Origin: Clostridia bacterium
GTDB lineage: Bacteria > Bacillota > Clostridia > Lachnospirales > Lachnospiraceae
Assembly (NCBI GenBank): GCA_009929615.1
Contig: SAAB01000035.1
Span: 1 to 36,042, forward strand
Direction of reading: 5' to 3'
Length of the DNA stretch: 36,042 nucleotides
This document shows, in pieces, positions 16,986 to 25,172 of this stretch (the stretch's first letter is position 1; each line of letters begins with the position of its first letter). The notes under the pieces are model-generated. The model worked only from the letters and a program-made list of their open reading frames with translations. It searched no databases and was not told the DNA's origin. The translations under genes and the position numbers were made by a program.

Positions 16986-18169
16986 ACTTTCTTAAAGGTA
17001 TTTATCACATAGGCTGCCTGTTCATCGGTCAGGCAGGTGTGCAGGGGCAGTGTTATTTCATTCTCAAACATATGGTATGCATTTGGATAATCTTTAATAT
17101 CAAAGCCCATATTTTTATAAGCCGTCAATAAAGGCAGAGGCTTATAGTGAACGTTCACAGCCACTCCTTCTTCAGCCATAGCGGTAATCACCTGATTTGT
17201 GAATTCCCGGCTTTTTCCTATAAGACGCACCAGATACAAATGTCCGCTGGACGCTCCATCCTCTGTGAAATGAACAAGTCTTTCGACAGGAAGGTCCGAA
17301 AAGGCCTTATCATAGCCCTCAATAAGTTCACGGCGGCGGCGCAGAATATCCGGATACCGCTTCAACTGAATCAGTCCAATAGAAGCCATAATATCCGTCA
17401 TATTGCATTTATAATAGGGGGCCACAATATCGTATTCCCATGCACCCAGTTTTGTTTTTGCCAAAGCATCCTTTGACTGGCCATGAAGGGACATGAGCAT
17501 GTACTGTTTATACAGTTCTTCATTATCCACTCCCGAAATATCCTTCCAGGTCACAGCACCACCTTCTGCAGTGGTAAGGTTTTTAACAGCATGAAAAGAA
17601 AAACATGTAAAGTCAGCAATCTCTCCACACATCCGGCCCTTCCATTTTGCGCCAAAGGCATGGGCTCCATCTGCCATCAGAATGACCCGGCCAATCTTCT
17701 TCTGAAGTTCACCCTTTGGTTTAAATAAATCTCTCTTGCTTTCTACAATCTGAAAAAGACGGTCATAATCACAGACGACACCGCCCAGTTCTACAGGGAT
17801 GATAACCTTGGTCCGCTCTGTAACTGCCTTTTCCAACTGTTCATAATCCATCTGGAAAGAATCCGGTGCCGTATCTACCAGAACCAGTTTTGCTCCCACG
17901 TGGCAGACCACACTGGCTGTTGCCGTATAGGTATAGGCCGTGGTAATAACTTCAGCACCGGGTCCAACGCCAAGAATCCGCAACGTGGTTTCCATACAGG
18001 CTGTCGCCGAATTCAGACACACTGCCCGGTTTGTATGACAATACTGGGCAATTTTCTGTTCAAAAAGTTTTGTCTTTGGGCCGGTGGTAATCCAGCCGCT
18101 TTTTAAAGTATCTATAACTTCTTTAATTTCTTCTTCGCCAATATCCGGCGGTGAAAAAGGAATATTCAT
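16967..18169 (-). CDS. DegT/DnrJ/EryC1-family sugar aminotransferase
   Basis: PLP-dependent aminotransferase acting on a nucleotide-linked 4-keto-6-deoxy sugar. The 400 residues hold the family landmarks: NSATACMETTL near 53-63 for phosphate binding, ADGAHAFGA with Asp167, and SFHAVKNLTTAEGG with the PLP-binding Lys196. The best guess for the reaction is amination of UDP-4-keto-6-deoxy-GlcNAc made by the adjacent dehydratase, as in PglE/EpsN. Its ATG overlaps the stop of the dehydratase (TAATG), so the two are translationally coupled. No acetyltransferase of the PglD/EpsM type is present beside it. Confidence 0.93.
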   Translation of the reverse strand: MNIPFSPPDIGEEEIKEVIDTLKSGWITTGPKTKLFEQKIAQYCHTNRAVCLNSATACMETTLRILGVGPGAEVITTAYTYTATASVVCHVGAKLVLVDTAPDSFQMDYEQLEKAVTERTKVIIPVELGGVVCDYDRLFQIVESKRDLFKPKGELQKKIGRVILMADGAHAFGAKWKGRMCGEIADFTCFSFHAVKNLTTAEGGAVTWKDISGVDNEELYKQYMLMSLHGQSKDALAKTKLGAWEYDIVAPYYKCNMTDIMASIGLIQLKRYPDILRRRRELIEGYDKAFSDLPVERLVHFTEDGASSGHLYLVRLIGKSREFTNQVITAMAEEGVAVNVHYKPLPLLTAYKNMGFDIKDYPNAYHMFENEITLPLHTCLTDEQAAYVINTFKKVWTDLC

Positions 18170-20136
18170 TATCTTTCATCTCTTTTCAATGTTTTGCTCT
18201 GTCTGAAAGGTTCATACTGAGTCCCTTCGGAATCCCCAATAGGGGCCATTCGTTTCGCTCTGCGGGCATCCCGTTTCTTATCCTCCGGGCGGATATGATA
18301 GGTTGGCACGATTTTTGATACCATTTCCTTCATCTCAGCCGTTTCATCATAAGCATAAGTATAGAGTTTTTCAAGATTCCGTAAAAATTCATCTTCATCA
18401 AACTCGATTGGCTGTCCAATATGAATCATCTGATTCGCTGTATCCTGAAGTCCCTCTTCGTTCATCAGAAGTTCCTCATATAATTTTTCTCCCGGCCTTA
18501 AACCTGTATATTCAATCTCAATGTCCTCACCTACCGTGTAACCGGACAAACGAATCAAATTGCGGGCCAAATCATCAATCTTCACCGGCTCGCCCATATC
18601 AAGAACAAAAATCTCGCCGCCCTTTGCTGTTGCTCCGGCTTCAAGTACCAGACTTACCGCCTCCGGTATGGTCATGAAATAACGTACCACGTCCGGATGG
18701 GTTACCGTTACCGGTCCACCGGCTTCAATCTGTTTCTTAAACAGTGGAATAACACTGCCGCTGCTTCCCAGAACATTACCGAAACGTACAGCTACATAAT
18801 CTGTCGTTGAACGATTATTAAAAGCCTGCACAATCATTTCGCACATACGCTTGCTGGCTCCCATAATATTCGTAGGATTCACCGCTTTATCGGTAGAGAT
18901 CAGAACAAAACGCTTTGTGCCATACCTGTCGGCTGCTTCTGCCACCTTATAAGTTCCAAAAACATTATTTTTAATAGCCTCATTCGGGCTGTCCTCCATG
19001 AGAGGAACATGCTTATGAGCCGCCGCATGATAAACGATATCCGGCCGGTACTGCTGAAACACAGAATTGACACGGTTCGTATTACGCACAGAACCAATAA
19101 GCACAACTAAATCCAGATAAGGATACTTCTGTTTTAATTCCTGCTGTATATCATAGGCATTATTTTCATAAATATCCAGAATAATCAATCGTCTTGGGTG
19201 ATTTGCCGCAATCTGACGGCACAGCTCACTTCCGATAGAACCACCGCCGCCGGTAACAAGCACACATTTCTTAGAAACATAGCTCATAATGGACTGCACG
19301 TCAACGTCCACCGTTTCACGTCCCAGCAAATCTTCAATCTGAACGTTACGAATCATGGATAAATCCAAATCGCCGGTAACGAACTGATACATTCCGGGAA
19401 GAATCTTTAATTTACATTCTGTGTCCTTACAGACATCCGCTATCTCACGGATAATCCTTTTGCTGACACTCGGCATGGCAATGATAATCTCGTTGATATC
19501 ATATTTTTCCACAGATTCCAGAATTTTATCCCGGCCTCCCACAACCTTTACCCCATGGATATAGGTATTGTGTTTATGCTTATCATCATCAACAAAGCAT
19601 TTAATACGGGCATCCAGATAATTACTCATAACGAGCTCTTTCATGACCATATTTCCAGCTTCGCCGGCACCGATAATCATCGTGTTTCGGGCATGTTTCC
19701 CATGATTTCTGGTTTCCACCAGGGTCCTCATAATAATCGTGGAATATCTCGTAATACAGACACAGGCCAGAAGGCATATAAAGTAAATCGCAAAAAAGCT
19801 TCTTGGCACTGCATTATAGGTAAAGTAGCTATATATAATCGTAAAGACCGTTGAACAGATAACTGCTCCGGAAATGCCGATTAATTCCCGTGAATTGGCA
19901 AAACGCCACAAGGTATGATAAAGTCTGGCACACCAGAAAATAATAATGGTCACCACAACAAAGGCAGGGAGCATACGCTCCACTGCCATCATATAAGGAG
20001 CGGGTATATGCTCCACATTCATCTCAAAACGCATGAGCAGGCCCAAAAATGAGCAAAGTACCACACTCAGTGCATCCACGAGAATAAGAAAGATTTTATT
20101 TATTAGTGATTGTTTTTCTTCTTTTAAGGAATCCAT
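18169..20136 (-). CDS. Membrane-bound nucleotide-sugar 4,6-dehydratase (EpsC/PglF/CapD type)
   Basis: Converts UDP-GlcNAc or a similar UDP-sugar to a 4-keto-6-deoxy form. The 655-residue length is standard for the membrane-anchored long form. There are four N-terminal membrane helices (about 11-33, 56-75, 88-107, 112-133), a first Rossmann-like domain with GAGEAG at 156-161, and the catalytic SDR domain with VTGGGGSIGSE at 294-304, ISTDKA at 413-418 and MGASK at 425-429. In this family TDK plus the MGASK lysine replace the usual Tyr-x3-Lys pair. It has GGAGG upstream, follows LCP protein 2 by 26 bases and is coupled to the aminotransferase. Confidence 0.95.
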   Translation of the reverse strand: MDSLKEEKQSLINKIFLILVDALSVVLCSFLGLLMRFEMNVEHIPAPYMMAVERMLPAFVVVTIIIFWCARLYHTLWRFANSRELIGISGAVICSTVFTIIYSYFTYNAVPRSFFAIYFICLLACVCITRYSTIIMRTLVETRNHGKHARNTMIIGAGEAGNMVMKELVMSNYLDARIKCFVDDDKHKHNTYIHGVKVVGGRDKILESVEKYDINEIIIAMPSVSKRIIREIADVCKDTECKLKILPGMYQFVTGDLDLSMIRNVQIEDLLGRETVDVDVQSIMSYVSKKCVLVTGGGGSIGSELCRQIAANHPRRLIILDIYENNAYDIQQELKQKYPYLDLVVLIGSVRNTNRVNSVFQQYRPDIVYHAAAHKHVPLMEDSPNEAIKNNVFGTYKVAEAADRYGTKRFVLISTDKAVNPTNIMGASKRMCEMIVQAFNNRSTTDYVAVRFGNVLGSSGSVIPLFKKQIEAGGPVTVTHPDVVRYFMTIPEAVSLVLEAGATAKGGEIFVLDMGEPVKIDDLARNLIRLSGYTVGEDIEIEYTGLRPGEKLYEELLMNEEGLQDTANQMIHIGQPIEFDEDEFLRNLEKLYTYAYDETAEMKEMVSKIVPTYHIRPEDKKRDARRAKRMAPIGDSEGTQYEPFRQSKTLKRDER

Positions 20137-20162
20137 ATCTAATCCCTTCCTCCGGGCCCATT

Positions 20163-21662
20163 TTACTGGTTCGCCAAGGCCGCAGTAATTTCATCCTGTG
20201 TAATGGTTTCTCCGTTTTCTACCCGTGTAATGAGGTCTGCTGCCGTTGAAACACTGGCATCATCCGGAATCATTACATAGAGTAAGGAATCTCCTGAGGA
20301 ATAACATGTATCTTCAGAACCGGTACCAACAACTCTGGAAGACAGGATATTCCAGCTTGAACCATCATCTAACTGCATACGCACCAGACTGGAAATCTGC
20401 TGCTGGCTGAGACTTGTTTCAAAACTGTCGGACAAACTGTCCATAATTCCCATATATCCGGTCAGGATAGCCAGTGACATACATTTATTAAGGATTGCTT
20501 TCATAACAATCTGCTGATTCATAACTCGGTCATTATCACCATTTGGCAGGTTATAACGTTCTCTCGCAAAAGCTAATGCCGAAGAACCATCCACACCATA
20601 GTTCATGCCCTGAACAAAATATTCACCACTGATGGTTGAGAATTCATAAACGGAATCCAAATCCACACCACCAAGGGCATTAACCATATCTCGCAGTGTT
20701 GTGAAGTTTACTTTCGCATAGTAATCAACGTCCACACCAAAGAGCTGGGATAACGTATCCATAGAACACTGGGCACCATACAAACCTGCATGGGTCAGTT
20801 TATCGTAAGACTCTCCGGAAACTCCCGGAAGCTGTACATAATAATCCCTAGGAACAGAAGTCATCAGTACCTGCTTCGTATTCGGATTCACCGTAACAAG
20901 CATATTTACATCACTTCGGCTGGTTGTCGAAATGCTTCCCTCTGTATCAATACCACTGATAAATACGGTAAATGGTGTCTTGGTAACATCTGTCTTATCA
21001 CCGGAAACCGTGTCAACCTGGGTTTTAATCTCAACACTGCTCAATTCTCTGACATCGGTGGAGAAAGTAGGGAAATGCTCCACAAGGGATGACTCATAAG
21101 CTGTATTATAAATAATGGCATCAATATCCCCATCATATAAATCCTGAACCATAGAATATGGATCATCATAATAATCGTAGACAATATCCTGTCCGGCTTC
21201 CTCAGATATCTGTGCAATAGCCTGTTCAACTTTATCACTTCCGCTGATAGACTGGGCACCAAAGGAATAGCTTGCCGCATCCACCATCGTCTGAGCCGGG
21301 TCACTGTCCATAACAGCAACTGCAATACGGTCTACTCTGTACTGATTATTCGTAATGCTGAACAAGGTCGCATTGGTACGAATCAGATAAATATTTCCCA
21401 CCAAAAGAAGGATACTCATAATCACACAATCAACCTTACCGATCACATGGGCACTCCGTGTAAACTGTGAAGCCAGCGCAAACACATCCAAAAACATCAG
21501 TATGCCGAGTATGATTAACATGTACTTCAGTGGCAGAACATTAATCATGAAAAGCACAGCCATAAAAACGATAGATAAAACAATCTGAATAACAGCTAAT
21601 ACTTTTCCTACGGTATGCTTGTTCCGCTTTTTTCTTTTTCTATTACTATTAGTATTTCCCAT
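20163..21662 (-). CDS. LCP-family cell-wall glycopolymer ligase with SBP-like domain (LCP protein 2)
   Basis: A 499-residue paralogue of LCP protein 1, leading the glycopolymer operon. It has a short basic tail (1-16), three membrane helices (about 19-42, 47-66, 76-95), the same extra extracellular domain (about 111-215; DGDIDAIIYNTAYE inside), and the LCP domain (about 230-410). Key residues are in TSRSDVNML, TSVPRDYY and LAFARERYNLPNGDNDR. It lacks the long acidic N- and C-terminal tails of LCP protein 1. The ATG has AGAGGTGA upstream. Expected role: attach the polymer made by the downstream genes to peptidoglycan. Confidence 0.93.
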   Translation of the reverse strand: MGNTNSNRKRKKRNKHTVGKVLAVIQIVLSIVFMAVLFMINVLPLKYMLIILGILMFLDVFALASQFTRSAHVIGKVDCVIMSILLLVGNIYLIRTNATLFSITNNQYRVDRIAVAVMDSDPAQTMVDAASYSFGAQSISGSDKVEQAIAQISEEAGQDIVYDYYDDPYSMVQDLYDGDIDAIIYNTAYESSLVEHFPTFSTDVRELSSVEIKTQVDTVSGDKTDVTKTPFTVFISGIDTEGSISTTSRSDVNMLVTVNPNTKQVLMTSVPRDYYVQLPGVSGESYDKLTHAGLYGAQCSMDTLSQLFGVDVDYYAKVNFTTLRDMVNALGGVDLDSVYEFSTISGEYFVQGMNYGVDGSSALAFARERYNLPNGDNDRVMNQQIVMKAILNKCMSLAILTGYMGIMDSLSDSFETSLSQQQISSLVRMQLDDGSSWNILSSRVVGTGSEDTCYSSGDSLLYVMIPDDASVSTAADLITRVENGETITQDEITAALANQ

Positions 21663-21711
21663 AATTCACCTCTGTATAATTTTCTCAATAAAAATCCATA
21701 ATATCCCACTT

Positions 21712-21740
21712 ATTATAGTACAGGAGGTATTAAAAAGCAA
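21712..21740 (-). promoter_or_regulatory. Promoter of the LCP2-glycopolymer operon
   Basis: Minus-strand TTGCTT (21735-21740), 17-base spacer, TATAAT (21712-21717), 50 bases before the start of LCP protein 2. With no terminator inside, it likely drives genes as far as the cytidylyltransferase. Confidence 0.75.
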
Positions 21741-21786
21741 TCTTTACACAAATTTATCATATTTTAATCACACTTTTTTAAGATTT

Positions 21787-22434
21787 TTATTCGAAGGCTT
21801 TTGGCAGATTCCACTTGAAAATAGTGGCCAGCATACGCATTCCGAAAACGACGCCTGCGCCGATAAATGTCGCCACCGTATCGTTCACATGATGCCAGAA
21901 TAACTGGTAATAAACGATGCCTCCAAGGATGGATGCCACTGCATAAACCCGCTTCCGAAGGACCAGCGGTATCTCCCCAATCATCAAATCTCTTAAAACT
22001 CCACCGCCGATACCCGTCATCATTCCGAGAAATACAACAAAGAAACCATTACTTAAATGTCCCGTATACATAGCAACTTTAGCCCCTGTAATCGTAAAAA
22101 CACCGAGGCCTGCCGCATCAAAAACATTATTAATGCCATCAACCACCTCTACATTATTTTTATAATAGTCCTTTGCAAAAAAAGCAATCAGAAACACAAG
22201 GGCTGCTGTTATCCCAGCCACAAGCATATAGTTGCTGTCGGCAAAAGCCGTCGGCGGCACTTTACCAATAATCACATCCCTGAGTATTCCGCCCGCTAAA
22301 GCTGTTGTAATTCCTAAAAAAATAACCCCAAACAAATCCACTCGTTTTTCCAGTGCTGCCATCGCCCCCGAAACAGCAAAGGAAATGGTTCCGATAATTT
22401 CCAGAACCATAAAAAGAATTTCCCCCACAGCCAT
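21787..22434 (-). CDS. TRIC/UPF0126 family membrane protein
   Basis: A 215-residue protein with about seven membrane helices, built from two tandem halves that each carry the family signature: GGILRD at 48-53 and GGGVLRD at 143-149. Prokaryotic relatives form trimeric cation-selective channels; the physiological role in bacteria is poorly known. The reading frame is open ten codons further upstream, inside the previous gene, but that ATG lacks a ribosome site. The ATG at 22432-22434, with GGGAAAGGA 11 bases upstream, is preferred. It begins two bases after the stop of the ketopantoate-reductase-like gene, so the two are co-transcribed. No terminator is evident after it. Confidence 0.9.
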   Translation of the reverse strand: MAVGEILFMVLEIIGTISFAVSGAMAALEKRVDLFGVIFLGITTALAGGILRDVIIGKVPPTAFADSNYMLVAGITAALVFLIAFFAKDYYKNNVEVVDGINNVFDAAGLGVFTITGAKVAMYTGHLSNGFFVVFLGMMTGIGGGVLRDLMIGEIPLVLRKRVYAVASILGGIVYYQLFWHHVNDTVATFIGAGVVFGMRMLATIFKWNLPKAFE

Positions 22435-22436
22435 AT

Positions 22437-23360
22437 CTACTGAATTCCTTTCCCTTTTACCCATTCACTGATTAATTTGTAATTTGGCACAGCGATGCCA
22501 TAAGCTTTGCCAAGTCTGACCATCTCATGAACTAAACCATCCACCTCGGATTTGCCGCCACCGGCCACATCTCTCTGCATAGAAGTTTCTGCATCCGGTG
22601 TTAATCCGGCTAATATTTTAGAAGCATTTTCCACCAAATCCACATCAAATTTCAGATGCATGGCCTCTCCAACAGCTCCCACTTCACGAACAAGGTTTAA
22701 AAACAGTTCCCGTTTCTCCCCCGGAACCATAAAGCCTCCGGCAACACCGTTATAGTAGAGACCGGCTGCCCCCATCGGTGATACAAAACTAAACTTCTGT
22801 AGGGCATCCCGTTTTATATTTTCGGAATAATAGGTTTCTATTCCCGCTTTTTTCATAATTTCTTCAATCCGGCGAAGTTTTTTTATAAGATTTTCATCTC
22901 CAGCTTCCCGAAGGCCGAAGTATACTTTGAAAATTTCTGTCGGCTGGACAATAACCCCAGGTGCCTCAATCATAGAGAAAATATAGACACAGCCATCTAA
23001 TACCCGGCATTTAAGCTGAGGCTGCATCTTCTCTCCGGTCCCGTAAACATTCAATATAGGAATAACAATAGTATGCTCATCCGTAACTCTTTTTAAAAAT
23101 TCAATGCTTTCATCTAAAGAGTAGTATTTCACACATACAAAGACCACATCCGGAATCTCCCTGTAATCTTCCATCCTACATGCCTTTACCGGCTTCACCA
23201 GAAAATCTCCAACCCTGGCCGACTTCACCTGAAGCCCAGCTGCTTTCATGGCTTCCAAATGTCTGCCTCTTGCAATAAAAGTCACATCCTCACCCTGTTT
23301 TGCAAGATATCCGCCAATAGCCCCTCCGGTACCGCCCGTACCTACAACAAGAAATTTCAT
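22437..23360 (-). CDS. Ketopantoate reductase-like (ApbA/PanE family) oxidoreductase
   Basis: NAD(P)-dependent oxidoreductase of the 2-dehydropantoate 2-reductase family. The 307-residue product has an N-terminal Rossmann domain (VVGTGGTGGAIGGYLAKQG from residue 5) and an all-helical C-terminal domain ending in a KSEVDGLVHEMVRLG stretch, where the family has its conserved Glu. The usual QNGLGN segment is LNVYGTGE here, and the Asn residues expected after the catalytic Lys region are not where PanE has them (LQKFSFVSPMGAAG). True ketopantoate reduction is therefore uncertain. The ATG has AAGGGTGA upstream. It is coupled to the TRIC gene. Confidence 0.85.
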   Translation of the reverse strand: MKFLVVGTGGTGGAIGGYLAKQGEDVTFIARGRHLEAMKAAGLQVKSARVGDFLVKPVKACRMEDYREIPDVVFVCVKYYSLDESIEFLKRVTDEHTIVIPILNVYGTGEKMQPQLKCRVLDGCVYIFSMIEAPGVIVQPTEIFKVYFGLREAGDENLIKKLRRIEEIMKKAGIETYYSENIKRDALQKFSFVSPMGAAGLYYNGVAGGFMVPGEKRELFLNLVREVGAVGEAMHLKFDVDLVENASKILAGLTPDAETSMQRDVAGGGKSEVDGLVHEMVRLGKAYGIAVPNYKLISEWVKGKGIQ

Positions 23361-23386
23361 TTTATCACCCTTTTCCCATATTTTTT

Positions 23387-23418
23387 AAAAAGGGCCTACA
23401 ATCGATGACTGTAAGCCC
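23387..23418 (-). terminator. Terminator after the phosphohexomutase gene
   Basis: On the minus strand GGGCTTACA (23410-23418) pairs with TGTAGGCCC (23392-23400), followed by five T. It lies 9 bases past the stop codon and separates this gene from the ketopantoate-reductase-like gene. Confidence 0.88.
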
Positions 23419-23427
23419 TTCGCTCAT

Positions 23428-25152
23428 CTACCCAATCTGTTTCATCACTGCATCTGACAATGTATTCAACTTATCTTCTGCATCTGCAAGGCTTGTCCCC
23501 TTAACGCCCATATAAAACTTAATTTTAGGTTCTGTTCCTGATGGTCTGGCACAGCACCATCCATCATTATCCAATTCATAGTAAAGTACATTGGAAGATG
23601 GGAGACCTGTCGTTGTTATACTGCCATCTGCCATGTCCAATACGGTATCTGCTTTATAATCTCTCATCTTGAGGACTTTGAAAGGACCAAAAGCCTTTAC
23701 CGGTTCTTTTCGGAGACTGTCCATAATCTCCTGTATCTTTGCAACACCTTCGACACCTTTTAATGTCAAAGATTTCAAATCTTCCTTATAATAGCCGTAG
23801 GTTTCATAAATCTCAACCATCTGCTCCCACAGAGTCTTATGGTTCAGCTTGCACCATGCCGCCACTTCACACAAGGCCATCACTGCTACAACAGCATCCT
23901 TGTCCCGGGCATGAGTTCCAACCAGACAGCCATAGCTCTCTTCCAGACCAAATACATATTCGTAACTGTGCTGTTCTTCAAAGAATTTAATCTGTTCACC
24001 AATATATTTAAATCCTGTCAGCACTTCAATTAGTTTCACCTGATAGTCCTTTGCCAAAGCATCTGCCATATTGGTTGTTACTATCGTTTTCACCAACGCA
24101 CCGTTCTCAGGCAGGGTTCCATTCGCTTTCTTCTGGCTAAGAATATAATGTGCAATCAACATTCCGGACATATTGCCGGTAAAGCTGACATATTCTCCCA
24201 TAGCAGGATTCTTCGCATAAACACCTAACCGGTCTGCATCCGGGTCTGTAGCCAGAATAATGTCTCCGTCCACTTCCTTCGCCAACTTCAATGCCAGTTC
24301 AAAAGCTTTCGGGTCTTCCGGATTCGGATAGCTGACTGTTGGAAAATCTCCATCCGGAAGTTCCTGCTCCGGAACCACATAAACATGTTTAAAACCTAAT
24401 TCCTTTAATACACGGCGCACCGGAAGATTTCCCGTTCCATGCAGTGGTGTATAAACAATCTTGATACTGTCTGCAGCTTCCTGAATATATTCGGGATGAA
24501 TAATCTGTTTCTTCAAAGCTGCAATATATTTATCGTCGATTTCCTGGCCAATGGTATGATAGAGTCCTGCCGCTGCTGCCGCTTCCTCCGTCATCGTTTT
24601 AATTGCACTTAAATCTTTGACATTATTGACCTCTGTAATAATCTGGGTATCCTTTGGCGGTGTAATCTGGGCACCATCTTCCCAGTATACTTTATAGCCG
24701 TTATATTCCGGCGGGTTATGACTCGCCGTAATAACGATTCCGGCAATACAGCCCAGTTCCCGAAGGGCAAAGGACAATTCCGGTGTCGGACGCAATGTGT
24801 CAAAACGATAGGTCTTAATGCCATTGGCATTCAGACACAGTGCTGCCTCTCTGGAAAATTCCGGAGACATATGACGTGAATCAAAAGCGATAGCCACGCC
24901 CTTGTCCTGGCCTTTTTCGGAAATAATAAAGTTTGCCAGCCCTTGAGTTGCTTTACGAACAGTATAATAATTCATGCGATTCGTTCCGGCACCAATGACC
25001 CCACGCAGACCGCCGGTACCAAACTCTAAATCACGGTAAAACCGGTCCTCGATTTCTTTTTCATTGCCTTCAATCTGTCTTAATTCTTTCTTTGTTTCTT
25101 CATCAATATATTCACTGGATAACCAGCTTTTATAAGCATCTGTATAGCTCAT
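23428..25152 (-). CDS. Alpha-phosphohexomutase (phosphoglucomutase/phosphomannomutase)
   Basis: Interconverts hexose 6-phosphate and 1-phosphate. The 574 residues match the PgcA-type mutases of Firmicutes, with all four signature sites: catalytic phosphoserine Ser144 in TASHNPPEYNGYK, Mg-binding DPDADR at 303-308, sugar-binding GLEESYG near 395, and the phosphate-binding RPSGTEPKIKFY near the C-terminus. It is 20 bases downstream of the fused guanylyltransferase/isomerase gene and should share its promoter, which suggests that mannose-6-phosphate to mannose-1-phosphate is one of its jobs. Glucose use is equally possible. The ATG is preceded by GAGGAAAG. Confidence 0.96.
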   Translation of the reverse strand: MSYTDAYKSWLSSEYIDEETKKELRQIEGNEKEIEDRFYRDLEFGTGGLRGVIGAGTNRMNYYTVRKATQGLANFIISEKGQDKGVAIAFDSRHMSPEFSREAALCLNANGIKTYRFDTLRPTPELSFALRELGCIAGIVITASHNPPEYNGYKVYWEDGAQITPPKDTQIITEVNNVKDLSAIKTMTEEAAAAAGLYHTIGQEIDDKYIAALKKQIIHPEYIQEAADSIKIVYTPLHGTGNLPVRRVLKELGFKHVYVVPEQELPDGDFPTVSYPNPEDPKAFELALKLAKEVDGDIILATDPDADRLGVYAKNPAMGEYVSFTGNMSGMLIAHYILSQKKANGTLPENGALVKTIVTTNMADALAKDYQVKLIEVLTGFKYIGEQIKFFEEQHSYEYVFGLEESYGCLVGTHARDKDAVVAVMALCEVAAWCKLNHKTLWEQMVEIYETYGYYKEDLKSLTLKGVEGVAKIQEIMDSLRKEPVKAFGPFKVLKMRDYKADTVLDMADGSITTTGLPSSNVLYYELDNDGWCCARPSGTEPKIKFYMGVKGTSLADAEDKLNTLSDAVMKQIG

Positions 25153-25172
25153 ATCTTTCCTCTTTTCTAATC

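Noticed and set aside
22435-22464. Longer N-terminus for the TRIC protein
   Set aside because: It lies wholly inside the preceding gene, lacks a ribosome site, and adds charged residues not seen in the family.
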